In this document: one piece after another, positions 22,827 through 33,163 of the stretch
Layout of the letters: every line of letters begins with the position of its first letter
Position numbering within the stretch: the stretch's first letter is position 1
Assembly: GCF_010093815.1 (NCBI RefSeq)
Contig: NW_022985560.1
Location: forward strand, 121,501 to 185,500
DNA: 64,000 nucleotides
Origin: Pseudovirgaria hyperparasitica
Lineage: Eukaryota > Ascomycota > Dothideomycetes > Acrospermales > Acrospermaceae
Direction of reading: 5' to 3'
Made by a program: the position numbers and the translations under genes
Notes under the pieces: model-generated
Told to the model about the DNA's origin: nothing
The model's input: only the letters and a program-made list of their open reading frames with translations
Database searches by the model: none

Positions 22827-23236
22827 TGCGACCGTCTGTGATTAAACGATCAGCTATGCAGTAGAGGTATGATTTGAACTCTACCTCTGCTCCGCAATTA
22901 TGGCAATGAGTCAATTGACAGACACAAGAGGATCAACAAAGATTTCGTATTTTCGTGGTCCCGCCTCCGTCATCGGGAACGGCCCTACGTCGGTAAAAGT
23001 CTGCGCCGGGATCTAGCCACATCTGGAGAAGCTCTAAACAGGGGGCAGACGGAGACGTTTGCATCGATGCGTGGTCACGTTCCAAGTGCAGCCGCAAAGC
23101 ATGCCGGGTCGAATAGCTGCAGTCGCATTAGCAATTTCTCAATCCTCAAAATAAACGTGCGAGCTGAACCGAAGTATGGTTGAGTGGAGACGAATGTGAC
23201 AGCTGTCCTGTACGTGTCTGTCGAACGTGGCCCAAA
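22827..23236. promoter_or_regulatory. Shared LYS9/SEC15 promoter region
   Basis: 410 bp separate the two divergent start codons, so both promoters must lie here or overlap the 5' ends. It contains the TGAGTCA site listed separately. Confidence 0.7.
22907..22913. promoter_or_regulatory. Gcn4/CpcA-type binding site upstream of LYS9
   Basis: A perfect TGAGTCA heptamer lies 81 bp upstream of the LYS9 start. This is the consensus of the bZIP activator of general amino acid control (Gcn4 in yeast, CpcA/Cpc-1 in moulds), and lysine genes are known targets. One other copy occurs by chance near 2377, so position next to a lysine gene is the main support. Confidence 0.6.
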
Positions 23237-25676
23237 ATGCCAGGCATGATAGACCACGGCGACGAGGTCGCCGCAGCTGTTCATCAGGTGAGTTGTCTAA
23301 GCTATACAACTGCTGGGGCTATATTTCCAACTGAGTAATCATATAGATAACTCTGTCGTCGTCGGACTCGGATTACATCGACCAACTGATACCGGTGCTT
23401 CGAGATGTCCATCATTCTGATCGGGCCGGTCATCTAATTCAAGGGTTGAACCAAAGTTCCAACGAGCGAGAAGCCGAAATTGAACGGATGTGCAACACCA
23501 ATCATCAGGAATTCGTCAACTCAGTCAACCAGCTCTTGGAAGTACGGGAAGGGACAGTCAGCTTGACATCAGAGATTCTGCAACTGAATCAATCGATTCA
23601 AGCCAGTACTGAGAAGCTTGCTGCTCAAAAAAAGGCCTTAGTCGATTCAAGAAGCGTTCGACAGAACATAGACGAAGCCACGGAGGCACTCAAGGCATGT
23701 CTAGAAGTCCTACGCCTGGCTAACCAAGTCCACGATCTCAAAGAAAAGAAGAGTCACTATACTGCTCTTCGTGCCCTGGACGAACTTAGGAATGTGCATC
23801 TCCGGGAGATCAGAAGATACAAAATCGCAGACATGATTGAGAAGTCTGTACCAGCAACACAGCGGATGATTGCCGACGCTGTCATGACAGACTTGAATAC
23901 ATGGCTCTACTATATCCGGGATGCATCGCAGTATCTGGGCGAGGTCGCCTTTTACCATACAGATATGCGCCGCAAGCGACATGAAGAGAGACTGACTAAG
24001 GATGTAACGTTCACGAAATTCAAACTCAATTCGGCAGTCGAGCTCATCGCAGATGAGTCGGATGAATTCGACGTCTTGAACAACGAAGAAGCAGACACAC
24101 AATTTCACTTCCAGCCATTGTTCGAGTGTATGCATATCCACGACACTCTTGGCCGCATAGAGTATTTCAAGGGTGAATATGCAGCAACTCGGCGGCGGCA
24201 GAAAGAGCTCCTGATACCTGGGTCGCTTACTCTAGTTGACGATGACCAAGCTGATCTGAGCAGTTTGCTCGAAAGTATTGCCGGATTCGCCATTGTGGAG
24301 AAAGCCACCATGAAGAAGACTACTAATTTCCGTGCTATCATTGATGTTGAGGAGTTATGGGATTCGATGTGTCAAAGCGCCATCACTCTCATCACCAACG
24401 CTCTTCCAGTCGTCGACAGTGACGATTTGCTTCTGAAGATCAAGGGTCGCGTCGTACTGTTCATGCAGACTATGGAGAGCTGGGGATACTCTGTAACAAC
24501 ACTTAACAGTCTGATCCTAGTTCTCTTCGAGAAGTATTCTGAGCTTCTCAGAGTCCGGTTCAGCGAAGACTTCCAGGAGATCGTCTCTAGCGACGACTAT
24601 ATGCCAATGCCGATCAATTCCATGGAAGAGTACGACAAAGTCGTCAACGTTAGCTGGTACACCCCAGACAAGACTCGCGAACAGCTCACATTTCCGTGTG
24701 TTCTTCCATTTTCGCAGATGTATCCTCTCTGCTGCATCGACATCCGCAACTTCCTAAACCAAATCTACCTCTTCTCCGATGATCACTTCCAGCGATCCAG
24801 CGTCATTGATGAAACCCTTCAGAACTCTCTCGACGAGCTGCTTTGCGAGAAGGTCTGTCAGCTCCTGATGGACCAGCTAAGTTCGCAATACCCTGGACAG
24901 ATCGTGCAAATCTTGACAAACCTCGAGCATTTTGAGACAGCATGCAAGGAACTACAAACACTCTTATTCGAAGCTCGCTCTTCGAATGCAGCCAGTGGTC
25001 CTATTAAGCTACGAGCCACGGAGGAGTTCAGCGTTGGCAAGAAGACAGCCGAAAAGCGCATCTTCGAGCTCGTCAATTCTAAGATTGACGACCTGGTTGA
25101 CACAGCAGAATACGACTGGTACACTCCCATATATCTCCGTATAGAAACTTAACCATGTGACTGACATACCACAGGATGGCGATGCGCCCCGAACGCGAGC
25201 CAAGCAACTATATGCAAGAACTCACTCGCTACCTCTCCAATATTATGAATTCCGTGCTCCTCGGTCTGCCAACCGAGATCAAAGAACTCATCTACTTCGA
25301 TGCGTTATCTCACGCTGCGACCATGATACTGTCCCTTCCACTCGATCCTACCGTTAAGCGTATCACACCGGCATCTGTTCACTCGCTGTCGCTCGATGTG
25401 CAATTTCTGTCAGAGTTTGTGGATGGGCTTGGAAATCCAATATTGAAAGAGAACTTAGACGAACTGCTACAAACCGTCGCATTAATGATGACAGATAACA
25501 GCGACGACTTTTTCGACGTAGCGCAGCGAAATAAGAAGTATGGCCGAGTGGATAGGGAAAATGGTGCGATCCTGATCGAAAAGGTCATGCAGGGACAAAG
25601 TGTGGCGCAGAGTCCGTCCAGAGCGACGGCAAGTGAGAAATTTGCTACGATCAGTTCAAGGTTTGGAATGAAGTAG
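23237..25676 (+). CDS. SEC15: Exocyst complex component Sec15
   Basis: Sec15 is the exocyst subunit that binds the Rab GTPase Sec4 on secretory vesicles for tethering at the plasma membrane. Exons 23237-23287, 23347-25118 and 25175-25676 give 774 residues. The second intron splits a Trp codon in YDW-MAM. The N-terminal third is coiled coil: FVNSVNQLLEVREGTVSL, then LNQSIQASTEKLAAQKKAL and EALKACLEVLRLANQVHDL. The mid part contains FKGEYAATRRRQKELL, and the C-terminal part has YMQELTRYLSNIMNSVLLGL followed by LPTEIKELIYFDALSHA, the most conserved Sec15 block. A possible second start lies three codons downstream. It shares a 410 bp divergent promoter region with LYS9. Confidence 0.95.
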
Positions 25677-25887
25677 TCTCTGCCCCTATGTATTCCGTAG
25701 ACAGTTTGAGCAAGTATGATACCAGAATGAGTAGCACGCGCTATGTCGGCCTCTTTCATGTTTTGCATTCAATATGCTGCCATCATGAAATCTCTCATGA
25801 CGCAAATATACATGTAATGAGCTACTGGCATCACAGAACGCCGTATATGCCGTTTCCCTTCAATCCTTCAACTTCACAATCAACCGT

Positions 25888-26491
25888 CTAGGCCGCCGCC
25901 TTTGCCGCCTTCCCACCCCGCAGCTTCGCGGGCTTAGCATCCTTCTTCTTCCTCTGCAGCTGGCGAATGGCACTGGCGCGAGCAACGGCCTCTGTCCTCA
26001 AATCGGCGCGGTACCCCTTCTTGGCAGTGCTGTTAACGATGGACTTGTAGGTACGGCGCGAGGACTTGCCAGCCCCATACGAGGCGGCGTTAATCTCGAG
26101 ACCGGGCTTGTTAGCCTTGTTGGGCTTCTTGGTAAGAAGTGTCAGGCCACCATCCGGGTTGGGCTGGATGCCGATGGCGCGGTCATTGGCGTAGCCTTCG
26201 TACTGTGTTATGTATGAGTATATTATGCTTGGTTTCATTTGGGACGAAACTCAGAAGTGTATGTATACCTTCTTTGCATGCAGGTTGGTCAGATTCAGGG
26301 GGTCGCGTGAAAACTGGATGCCACCAGCAGTTTTGCGCTTTACGAGGGTAGCATGGTTACCACCTATACACACACCGAGGGATTAGCAAACGACTCTTTC
26401 TCGAGAATTCATTATACGCATTTGACTGAGCGCGCGAATCAAACGTACGGCTGATGAACCAGAGAATATCTTCTGAGAGATTGGAGGCCAT
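25888..26491 (-). CDS. RPL28: 60S ribosomal protein eL28
   Basis: A large-subunit ribosomal protein. Three exons (26491-26449, 26363-26269, 26202-25888) give 150 residues. The first exon encodes MASNLSEDILWFIS, the second GGNHATLVKRKTAGGIQFSRD and PLNLTNLHAKK, and the third begins YEGYANDRAIGIQ. The C-terminus is Ala/Lys-rich (KLRGGKAAKAAA). This is the L28e family. Yeast has no eL28 (its RPL28 encodes uL15), so the symbol follows the animal and mould naming. Introns near the 5' end are typical of fungal ribosomal protein genes. The start is the first ATG and gives the conserved N-terminus. Confidence 0.95.
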
Positions 26492-26945
26492 TGCGAGGAT
26501 ATGAGCGAGCAATTCTATTGCTCAAGATCTGTCTGCTGTGCGGCTTTGTCGATTGTGGATTTTGGTCGATATTGAAGTGTGCACGCCGAGAGTTTTTCCG
26601 CGCCGAACATCCTCTGGCGAGCGGACGTGGTCCGTGTGTGAGCGGAAAACCTGATGACGAATCGCGGCGGCTACGGAGTAGTGTGTTAGAACCAACCTCA
26701 GTTCTGACTTCCCGTGCTATTCTTCATCCCACTAGACGTTTGATAGTGCATCTTCTTTGTCCTTTTTCTTTTCTCCAAAATCTCATAAGCCCGTACCAAT
26801 CCACCTACCCTATAAGTCTTGGACACACAAAGCGGCCGATTCGGTCGGCCACGGCATCGTTAACTTTTCCCTCCGCGACAGCAACCGTTAGGAACACATC
26901 CCCTCACACAGAACCTCTCCAAACTTGTGTAACACACTTGCTAAC
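26492..26945. promoter_or_regulatory. Divergent promoter region, eL28 / small membrane protein
   Basis: 454 bp between two start codons on opposite strands. It includes C/T-rich stretches on the plus strand near 26750-26790 before the small membrane gene. I did not recognise a specific motif. Confidence 0.6.
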
Positions 26946-27382
26946 ATGGGCTACCTTCTCTACACCCTATCCTTCGCTGTTGTCGTTATCGGCACAGGTC
27001 GGTTTTTGTAATCAATTCCGCAAAGCCTCCCGCTGACTCTAACTTAGCCCTCTACTTCACACGCGCATTCTGGCTTCCTTATATGCCTGACTTAAATCTC
27101 CCTAACAATCCTTTCTACCGCTACACCCGCCTATCTACTTTCAGCGACGACCTTGAGAGTGGCCTGACTTCATCTAATTTTGATCTGACGATTAACATCG
27201 AAGCTGGTGATTCACGCCAAGGACTTGATGACCGAGGGAAGAAGGAGGTTCAGAGGATAATGAAGAACAAGAGAGTAGGTTTTGACGAAGCAAGGCGGAT
27301 ATGGATGCAGGAAAGGTTTAAGAGGGAAGGCATTGGCGCGGACGGACGGCCCAGAGATCCCAAATTCGTCAGTTTTTCTTAA
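26946..27382 (+). CDS. Small conserved fungal membrane-anchored protein
   Basis: Exons 26946-26997 and 27048-27382 give 128 residues. The 50-nt intron has a CTAAC branch site and splits an Ala codon. Residues 3-20 (YLLYTLSFAVVVIGTALY) form one N-terminal hydrophobic segment, either a signal anchor or a signal peptide. The soluble remainder ends in a motif that looks highly conserved in moulds: KRVGFDEARRIWMQERFKR, then GIGADGRPRDPKFVSFS. I know the pattern as a recurring uncharacterised ascomycete protein but not its function. It is divergent from eL28 and convergent with HSH49. Confidence 0.8.
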
Positions 27383-28021
27383 GTGTTGGTTGCGAAATGG
27401 AGACCTGATACGGTCATTAAATTAGCCAGCCGATGTGCCTTTCGATTGGCTGGTTTCTTTTGTATGCGTTGCGATTTTTGACTGTACCTTTAGCGAGTCG
27501 GCGTCCTGGAAGTGTGCATATAACAACACGCGATGCATGTTAGGGGATCTTAATATGCAGGAAAAGACCCGAACTTAAACTGGTCTGACCTTTTCAAGTC
27601 TTGGCTTCTGCATTGCAGCACGTTTTTGTCTCTGTTCATTCTATCAGGTCGGACTATAGTCTTGAGTATTGCGAACCAGCCACAAGCTCTGACAAGTATT
27701 CGCGTGATGACTTGCCTGAGACTAGCCTTTGTGATATGTAGATTAGTCTAAAGTCCTGGTATGTATAAATTAAGCGCGACGCCAAGATGGAATCATGAAG
27801 TAGTTGTGTTCTTCACCACCATAGGGTACTCACAAGTACTCATCTCGACGTGTTTAGACGTATGTGGTGCCTGGACAGATATTGGAAGCTTCGTGAAGAA
27901 TGGAACTATCGAGCATATCAATCACGGGTCTATGTTGTCCTGATCAGGCTACGATTACTATTGAATATATAATTACAAGCTCTGTTGATACATTGGCAAG
28001 TTCATAGCCATCTCAAACGCA
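27383..28021. other. Spacer between convergent genes
   Basis: Tail-to-tail interval holding both 3' UTRs. No further gene is seen. Confidence 0.6.
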
Positions 28022-29049
28022 CTAGGTTCTCGGTGGCTGTCCTTGCTGCTGGAATCCTGGAGGCATGAAGCCGGGGGGTCCACCATATCCAGCCTTGGAA
28101 GGGGGAGGTCTGGAGGGCAGTCCAGATGGAGGGGGTGGTAATTGAGACGGAGCTCCATGTTGTGATAGATTGGGCGGCGCAAACCCAGAGGGTATCGACT
28201 GGAAATCTCTATTTGGGTAGTTAGATGGTGGTGCAAATCCAGCGGGTATTGACTGCGGAGCGCCGGGTCGTAACATCGGGGGTGGCGCAAATCCAGTGGG
28301 AATTGGTTGTGTAGGGGTATTCGGTATCGGCTGGGGTGCTGGCGTCTCAAACATCTGCGGAGGCATCGCTGTCTGTGGTACTTCTACACCATGCTTTCTT
28401 GCTTGTGCAGCAAGCATACGCTCTGAGTCATCACCATGACGTTCGCCTTTTCCATCTTTCTTGTACGCGTATTGAACAGAGATTTCTTTATTCATAAGAA
28501 ATTGGCCATTCATGTTCGCGATTGCCTCATCTGAGGACTCGAAGTTGGAAAACGACACAAACCCATATCCTTTGCTGAGATTAGCATCGTCCCGAGCTAT
28601 TTTGGGAGGCGCGATAAGGCTTCCGAAGCGGCTGAAGGTATCGTATAGTGTCTTCTCGTCTACCATAGGGTCGAGATTTCCGATGAACAGCTCTGCGCCC
28701 ACTTCCACAGTCTTCTGCTTGTCAGCAGAAGCCTTGTTTACCCTGATAGGCTTGCCATACAGACGAACTCCGTTCATGATCTTTGCGGAGTAATCTGCAT
28801 CCTCTTCCGATATAAATTCTACAAAGCCGTAGCCTTGATGGGTCTGTGTTACGCGATCCTTAGGCAGGTGAACGTTTACTATGCGGCCGACCTGAAGCAT
28901 CAATTCCCACACAAGGGGATCGGTGACGCGTTCGTCGAGGTTTCCTACATAGACTGTCGCCTCTTTATCTTGTTCCCTACAGCTGATCAGTACGTCATCC
29001 TCTAACGAAGTCTAGTCTACACAGACCAGTGTCTTGTAGTGGCAGCCAT
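28022..29049 (-). CDS. HSH49: U2 snRNP SF3b subunit Hsh49/SF3B4
   Basis: An RNA-binding subunit of SF3b that contacts pre-mRNA near the branch site during spliceosome assembly. Exons 29049-29027 and 28976-28022 give 325 residues. The 50-nt intron splits a Trp codon in [22 protein letters not shown]1 (about 12-90) has VYVGNL (RNP2) and QGYGFVEF (RNP1). RRM2 (about 100-180) has LFIGNL and KGYGFVSF. The C-terminus is Pro/Gly-rich with repeated IP(A/S/T)GFAPP motifs, as in other SF3B4 proteins. It is divergent from TOM7. Confidence 0.95.
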
Positions 29050-29553
29050 TCCTACGTGAGAAAAACTGCTTGGAGTTGAGATAGCTTTGCAATATTGATC
29101 TTGTCGTCGAGGTCGATAGCAGATTGAGAATCCCGAGAAGGTGGGAAAATCTAAGTGGTGGAAGATTCCGAGTAGGTCGATCGCTGTGAGCAGAATGGTA
29201 ATTATGGGTGGTTTAAGTTGGGAGCGTCACGCAAGTAGTGCTAAGTTCGAAGAGTCGAGTGCAGAACGGTGTTTATAAGTATGACCGACGACCCGACGTA
29301 GCTTAGAAACATAGTTATACTGTGCCTATGACGAGATTTAGCATCAAGTTTCCAGGATATGCGCTTTCGAAAGGATGTCAAAACAGCTAGCGCAAGTAAG
29401 CAAAAGAGGTTAGAGTCACAGATGCTGCGGCTCGGTTGCCGAAATTCTGCCGGCATGCTAGCTTAGAGATATAATACTGGTCTGCACTGACTTGCAATCA
29501 CAACCCCAAAAGAACGCTGTGTGCATCATCCCAAACCTCGTATCACCGCCATC
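29050..29553. promoter_or_regulatory. Divergent promoter region, HSH49 / TOM7
   Basis: 504 bp between the two opposed start codons. No specific element was recognised. Confidence 0.6.
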
Positions 29554-29920
29554 ATGAAACTTACACTATCGGAAGAGTCCAAGGTTCGCACCCATTATCC
29601 GCAAGGACGACATGCAACTAACTTCCGCTAGGAGCGCATCGCGAAGGTCATCGATGTTTCACGCATCGCAATTCATTAGTAAAACTTCTTCAGCACTATG
29701 GTATTACGATTGAGCTAACATCTTACAGTGGCTACCTCCCATTAATTCTCTACCTTGGTATGTCTCGACGACCCATGGTCTTGTGCCAACCCTAATCCAA
29801 TTCCCATCAGGTTATACTCGCAGCGAACCCCGGCCATCGTTCCTCCGGTATGCTCCAAACCGCAACACGACTGCTAGCATGGACTCATTTGAAAACAGGC
29901 TCTTCTCCCCCTTGGGTTAG
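29554..29920 (+). CDS. TOM7: Mitochondrial import receptor subunit Tom7
   Basis: A small subunit of the TOM complex in the mitochondrial outer membrane that modulates assembly and dissociation of the complex. Five tiny exons (29554-29583, 29632-29678, 29729-29757, 29811-29847, 29899-29920) encode 54 residues. The protein begins MKLTLSEESKERIAKVIDVS, continues [20 protein letters not shown] and ends EPRPSFLRLFSPLG. This matches fungal Tom7, including the single membrane segment with [11 protein letters not shown]. All four introns are 48-53 nt with good GT/AG sites, and every phase fits. No single frame shows the protein, so frame-based annotation would miss it. Confidence 0.93.
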
Positions 29921-30828
29921 ACGACTACTATGCGCATACCTTTCTCCCCTCGTAGCAATTCTTTCTATCTGTATCATATTCAACTCAGGCCATGAGCCTA
30001 ATGTATCAGCGCGAGATGAAGGAGTTGGAAGCAATGTATTTGTTAGGACGGAATTGGTGGTTTCAAAAGCATAACGAAATGGTTGTACAACATTGGGTCT
30101 ACTTGGAATTATTCTCCACAGAACACTTGCTGGACCTGATGCCTGATTGCCCTGACATGAAACTTAGTCATCCTAGTATGATATGAATTCAAGCAGAATG
30201 CTTCGATATATCGCGCTGGAATTACCACGTCTTCCTATGAGCAATTGTGCGAGACAGGATGCAGACATTGTCTGGTGCAAGAGCTTTAGCACGACAAGCC
30301 TCAAAGCACAGAGCCTCGCCAAGTCCTCTCGTGCATCTAAACCATAAGCGAGACGCCTAAAACGTGCTCCTGAGTTCAACATTGGGAGCGAAATGAAGAG
30401 CAGAAGGCAAGCTGTGGGGCTTCGCCAAAGAATAAGAAGCCATGGGTGCTGTGCCATACCGAAGTGCGAACGGGAGCTGTCCAGGGTCCGTAACCAATGG
30501 ATTCCCCCACGTGGGACCTCTTACTAACACCACCATCTCACCAGCTGCGGCATCACCATCCACTGTGGTGGGCCGGCAGCATGAGAACGCCGAGAAATCT
30601 ATTCGAGACCATCTCTCAGTACCTAGATCGGACACCATGCCCTCCCGCTCCGTGCCTCTATCCGCATGTGCCCCGCCATACATGTGGAGCCGGACAGGTA
30701 CCTATTCCTCAAAGCGCATTGCATATGTACTCCTGTATACCCTTGATCACCCTTTGCGTTTTCTCTTTATGCCCTAAAAATAGTTATAGTCCCCGCCGAG
30801 TGCAGGGACCGGTCATTACATATCGATT
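29921..30828. other. Intergenic spacer
   Basis: No supported gene between TOM7 and the STAND-N gene. The open frames at 30.36-30.89 kb lack coding character. Confidence 0.55.
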
Positions 30829-33163
30829 ATGTCGAGTCTCCCTAGTGTTGGAGACATCCTTATGTTATCGCAACTTGCTTGGCGTATAGGGAGGGCATTT
30901 GTGGCTGGAAGCGAGGCAGCACCGCAAGGATTCATCGAAATTGAAAAACAGGTCTCTCATCTGTCAAAATCATTGAAATTCTTTGCTGAGGCTCTCTTTT
31001 CCAATCCGGACAACAATATACTCAACTACGCCTCGGCGGACACTAAGGATGGTGTTAGGAAGCTTCTCTCATCCATACAGCAGACACTCCAAGATCTCGA
31101 CAGTCTCATCTTTGAACATCAAAGTACCGTCAAGAAAAGTACTGAGGGGGGTTGGACAGTAGTGCGAACATGGAGTCCTATGGTCCTAGCAAACTACAAG
31201 TATATGATGTGGACATCTGAAGGTGGCTCTCTCGAATCGTTGAGGGACCTTCTACAAATGCATACGAACACTCTCAAGCTGACCACACATGCTGTACAGA
31301 GGTATGTGGCCCTGGTCGTATATTATATCGTTGTGTGGCTCACGTAGGCAGTAATTCTCTCTCGAATCTAGAAGAAGCAGTACGTAGTATATCTGAGAAG
31401 GTTCGCCGAAGGCACCGCGAATCAGCTACAGATTTCGATGAGAGAATACATGAGGTTAGCCGCTCCATACATGCAGCAGTTAATGGTCTTCCGAATACAT
31501 CGATGGACAACTCAGAGATAGACTCCGCGTCGCCATGTTTTCCGGCAGAGCTGGAAGACCTTTTGCCACCCCCGCCGCCTCTCAAAAGCTCCAGACGTGG
31601 ACTGTCCGCCCCGACAGCGGGTCAATCAGAACTACAAGCTTCGTCAGTGGGAGATCTAAGCGCACCCTCACGACCTTCGAGTCACACGAGTGGCTCCAGC
31701 TCGGGCAAGTTTGATCCGAGATGGAGCGCTCTAAGCGGGATGAACTCACGTCCTCTGTCGCTGAGTCGTGCCAGTATGGGTCGGGAAACGTCCATAAGAA
31801 GCCAAATGTCATATCAATCAGGCGACTTTCCTTGCGCAATGGGTAGTATGAGTCCTGTAGAACCCACGCCACCCCATCTCATGGCAACCGATCGACACAG
31901 CAGTATAGTGTCAATAGAACCTCTGCCTCCTTCAATGGTTATGGAGATTGATTCGCACTCGTCTCTGAATAGAAGAATGGATACACTCCCCGTAAGTCAG
32001 CCTCGAATTTCTACCAAATCTATCCGACTCGCGAATGCTGTCGCGACGGAAAGACAGATGGACAACTTCCAGGCTGATGCCTTCAAAAACTCTGCAATAC
32101 TCTGTGACGTGTAAGCAAATCACTCTCCGAGCTCATGACTGAGGATGCTGACAGTAACAGACGAGGTACTGCGGTCGAATGGACTCGTTCAGTGCCTATC
32201 GATCCGGAAGAATACAATCCATCTAATCCATACGGAGTCGAGTTAGTACAGGCCATGGAGTCATGCCGCTTGTGTATTGTCAAAAAGCGCGAAGTCTTAC
32301 CCCAAGGAGAGACCCATATTGCAACGAGCATATGGGCTTTCAGTGACGATGGAGCCATGCGGATGCAGCAAAAGCGTAAGTAGTAAAGTCCACGAAAGCA
32401 AACTTACTTGTGTATTGACCTGACCTTGCGTACAGTCCAAGACCATACACAATACATACCATACTCCTCATATTTTTCCTCGGAGAAGATCTCACTGTCG
32501 GTACCTAGCGAGCTCAAGTTCCACGACGTCGTCTACGGCTCACGGCCGCTCCAAGTCTCAAGCACGAATTGGATCAACTACGTAATTGAAGACGCACAAG
32601 GTATATGCCACATCTCCTCGTCTGCTCACAGACAGCTGATCTGTCATACAGCTGCCGCATCCTTCCAAAACGAGCTCATGTCAAGCACGCTCATTGCGCA
32701 ATTCAAAACTGAGAAGACTCTTCGCCTTCACGAAGGTATCACCAGCGTCCTCACCTACCAAGAGCAAATGTGCGGCATGGAAAACCTGCGGGTATGGGAA
32801 GACGAAGTGACAAAAGGCATCTTCGCTATGATACACTTCTCGGCACAGTTCAGGCCTGGTTATTTCGCATTCTGGCTCAACAGTTCACAGAATTCGATCC
32901 GTGTGAAAGACGATGGCGGCTGTCAGGTGAAAGTCAAGGGCTTGCGGATACCGCACGGCATAGATGTTAAAGGAAAAGGAAAGGCATCAGATACGCTGCC
33001 TGAACCAAATCAGACAGCGAATGGTGGGAGGAGAGGCAGTGAGCACAAGCGATTTGTGACGGGCGCGAGGATTGAGTTCTCGAGCGAGGTGGAAAAGTAT
33101 GCGTTCCTGGATTTGGTGAAGCAAGTTCAGCAGACGATGATCATGCTGCCAGATCTAATGTAG
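30829..33163 (+). CDS. Fungal STAND-type N-terminal domain protein
   Basis: Exons 30829-31301, 31352-32110, 32161-32375, 32436-32600 and 32652-33163 give about 707 residues. The first 150 residues (SVGDILMLSQLAWRIGRAF, then EIEKQVSHLSKSLKFFAEAL) resemble the helical N-terminal domain found before NACHT/NB-ARC modules in fungal STAND proteins. No P-loop or repeat domain follows. Instead there is a Ser/Pro-rich linker, then two folded-looking parts: PYGVELVQAMESCRLCIVKK, and a C-terminal region rich in beta-type sequence (FQNELMSSTLIAQFKTEKTL, FAMIHFSAQFRPGYFAFWL). Such proteins are common in moulds and their role is unknown; self/non-self signalling is only a guess. The fourth intron (32601-32651, 51 nt) is in frame and without stops, so retention is possible. 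Confidence 0.8.

Noticed and set aside
22861-22900. Possible tRNA T-arm on the minus strand (GAGTTCAAATC)
   Set aside because: No matching acceptor stem, anticodon arm or A box could be found around it.
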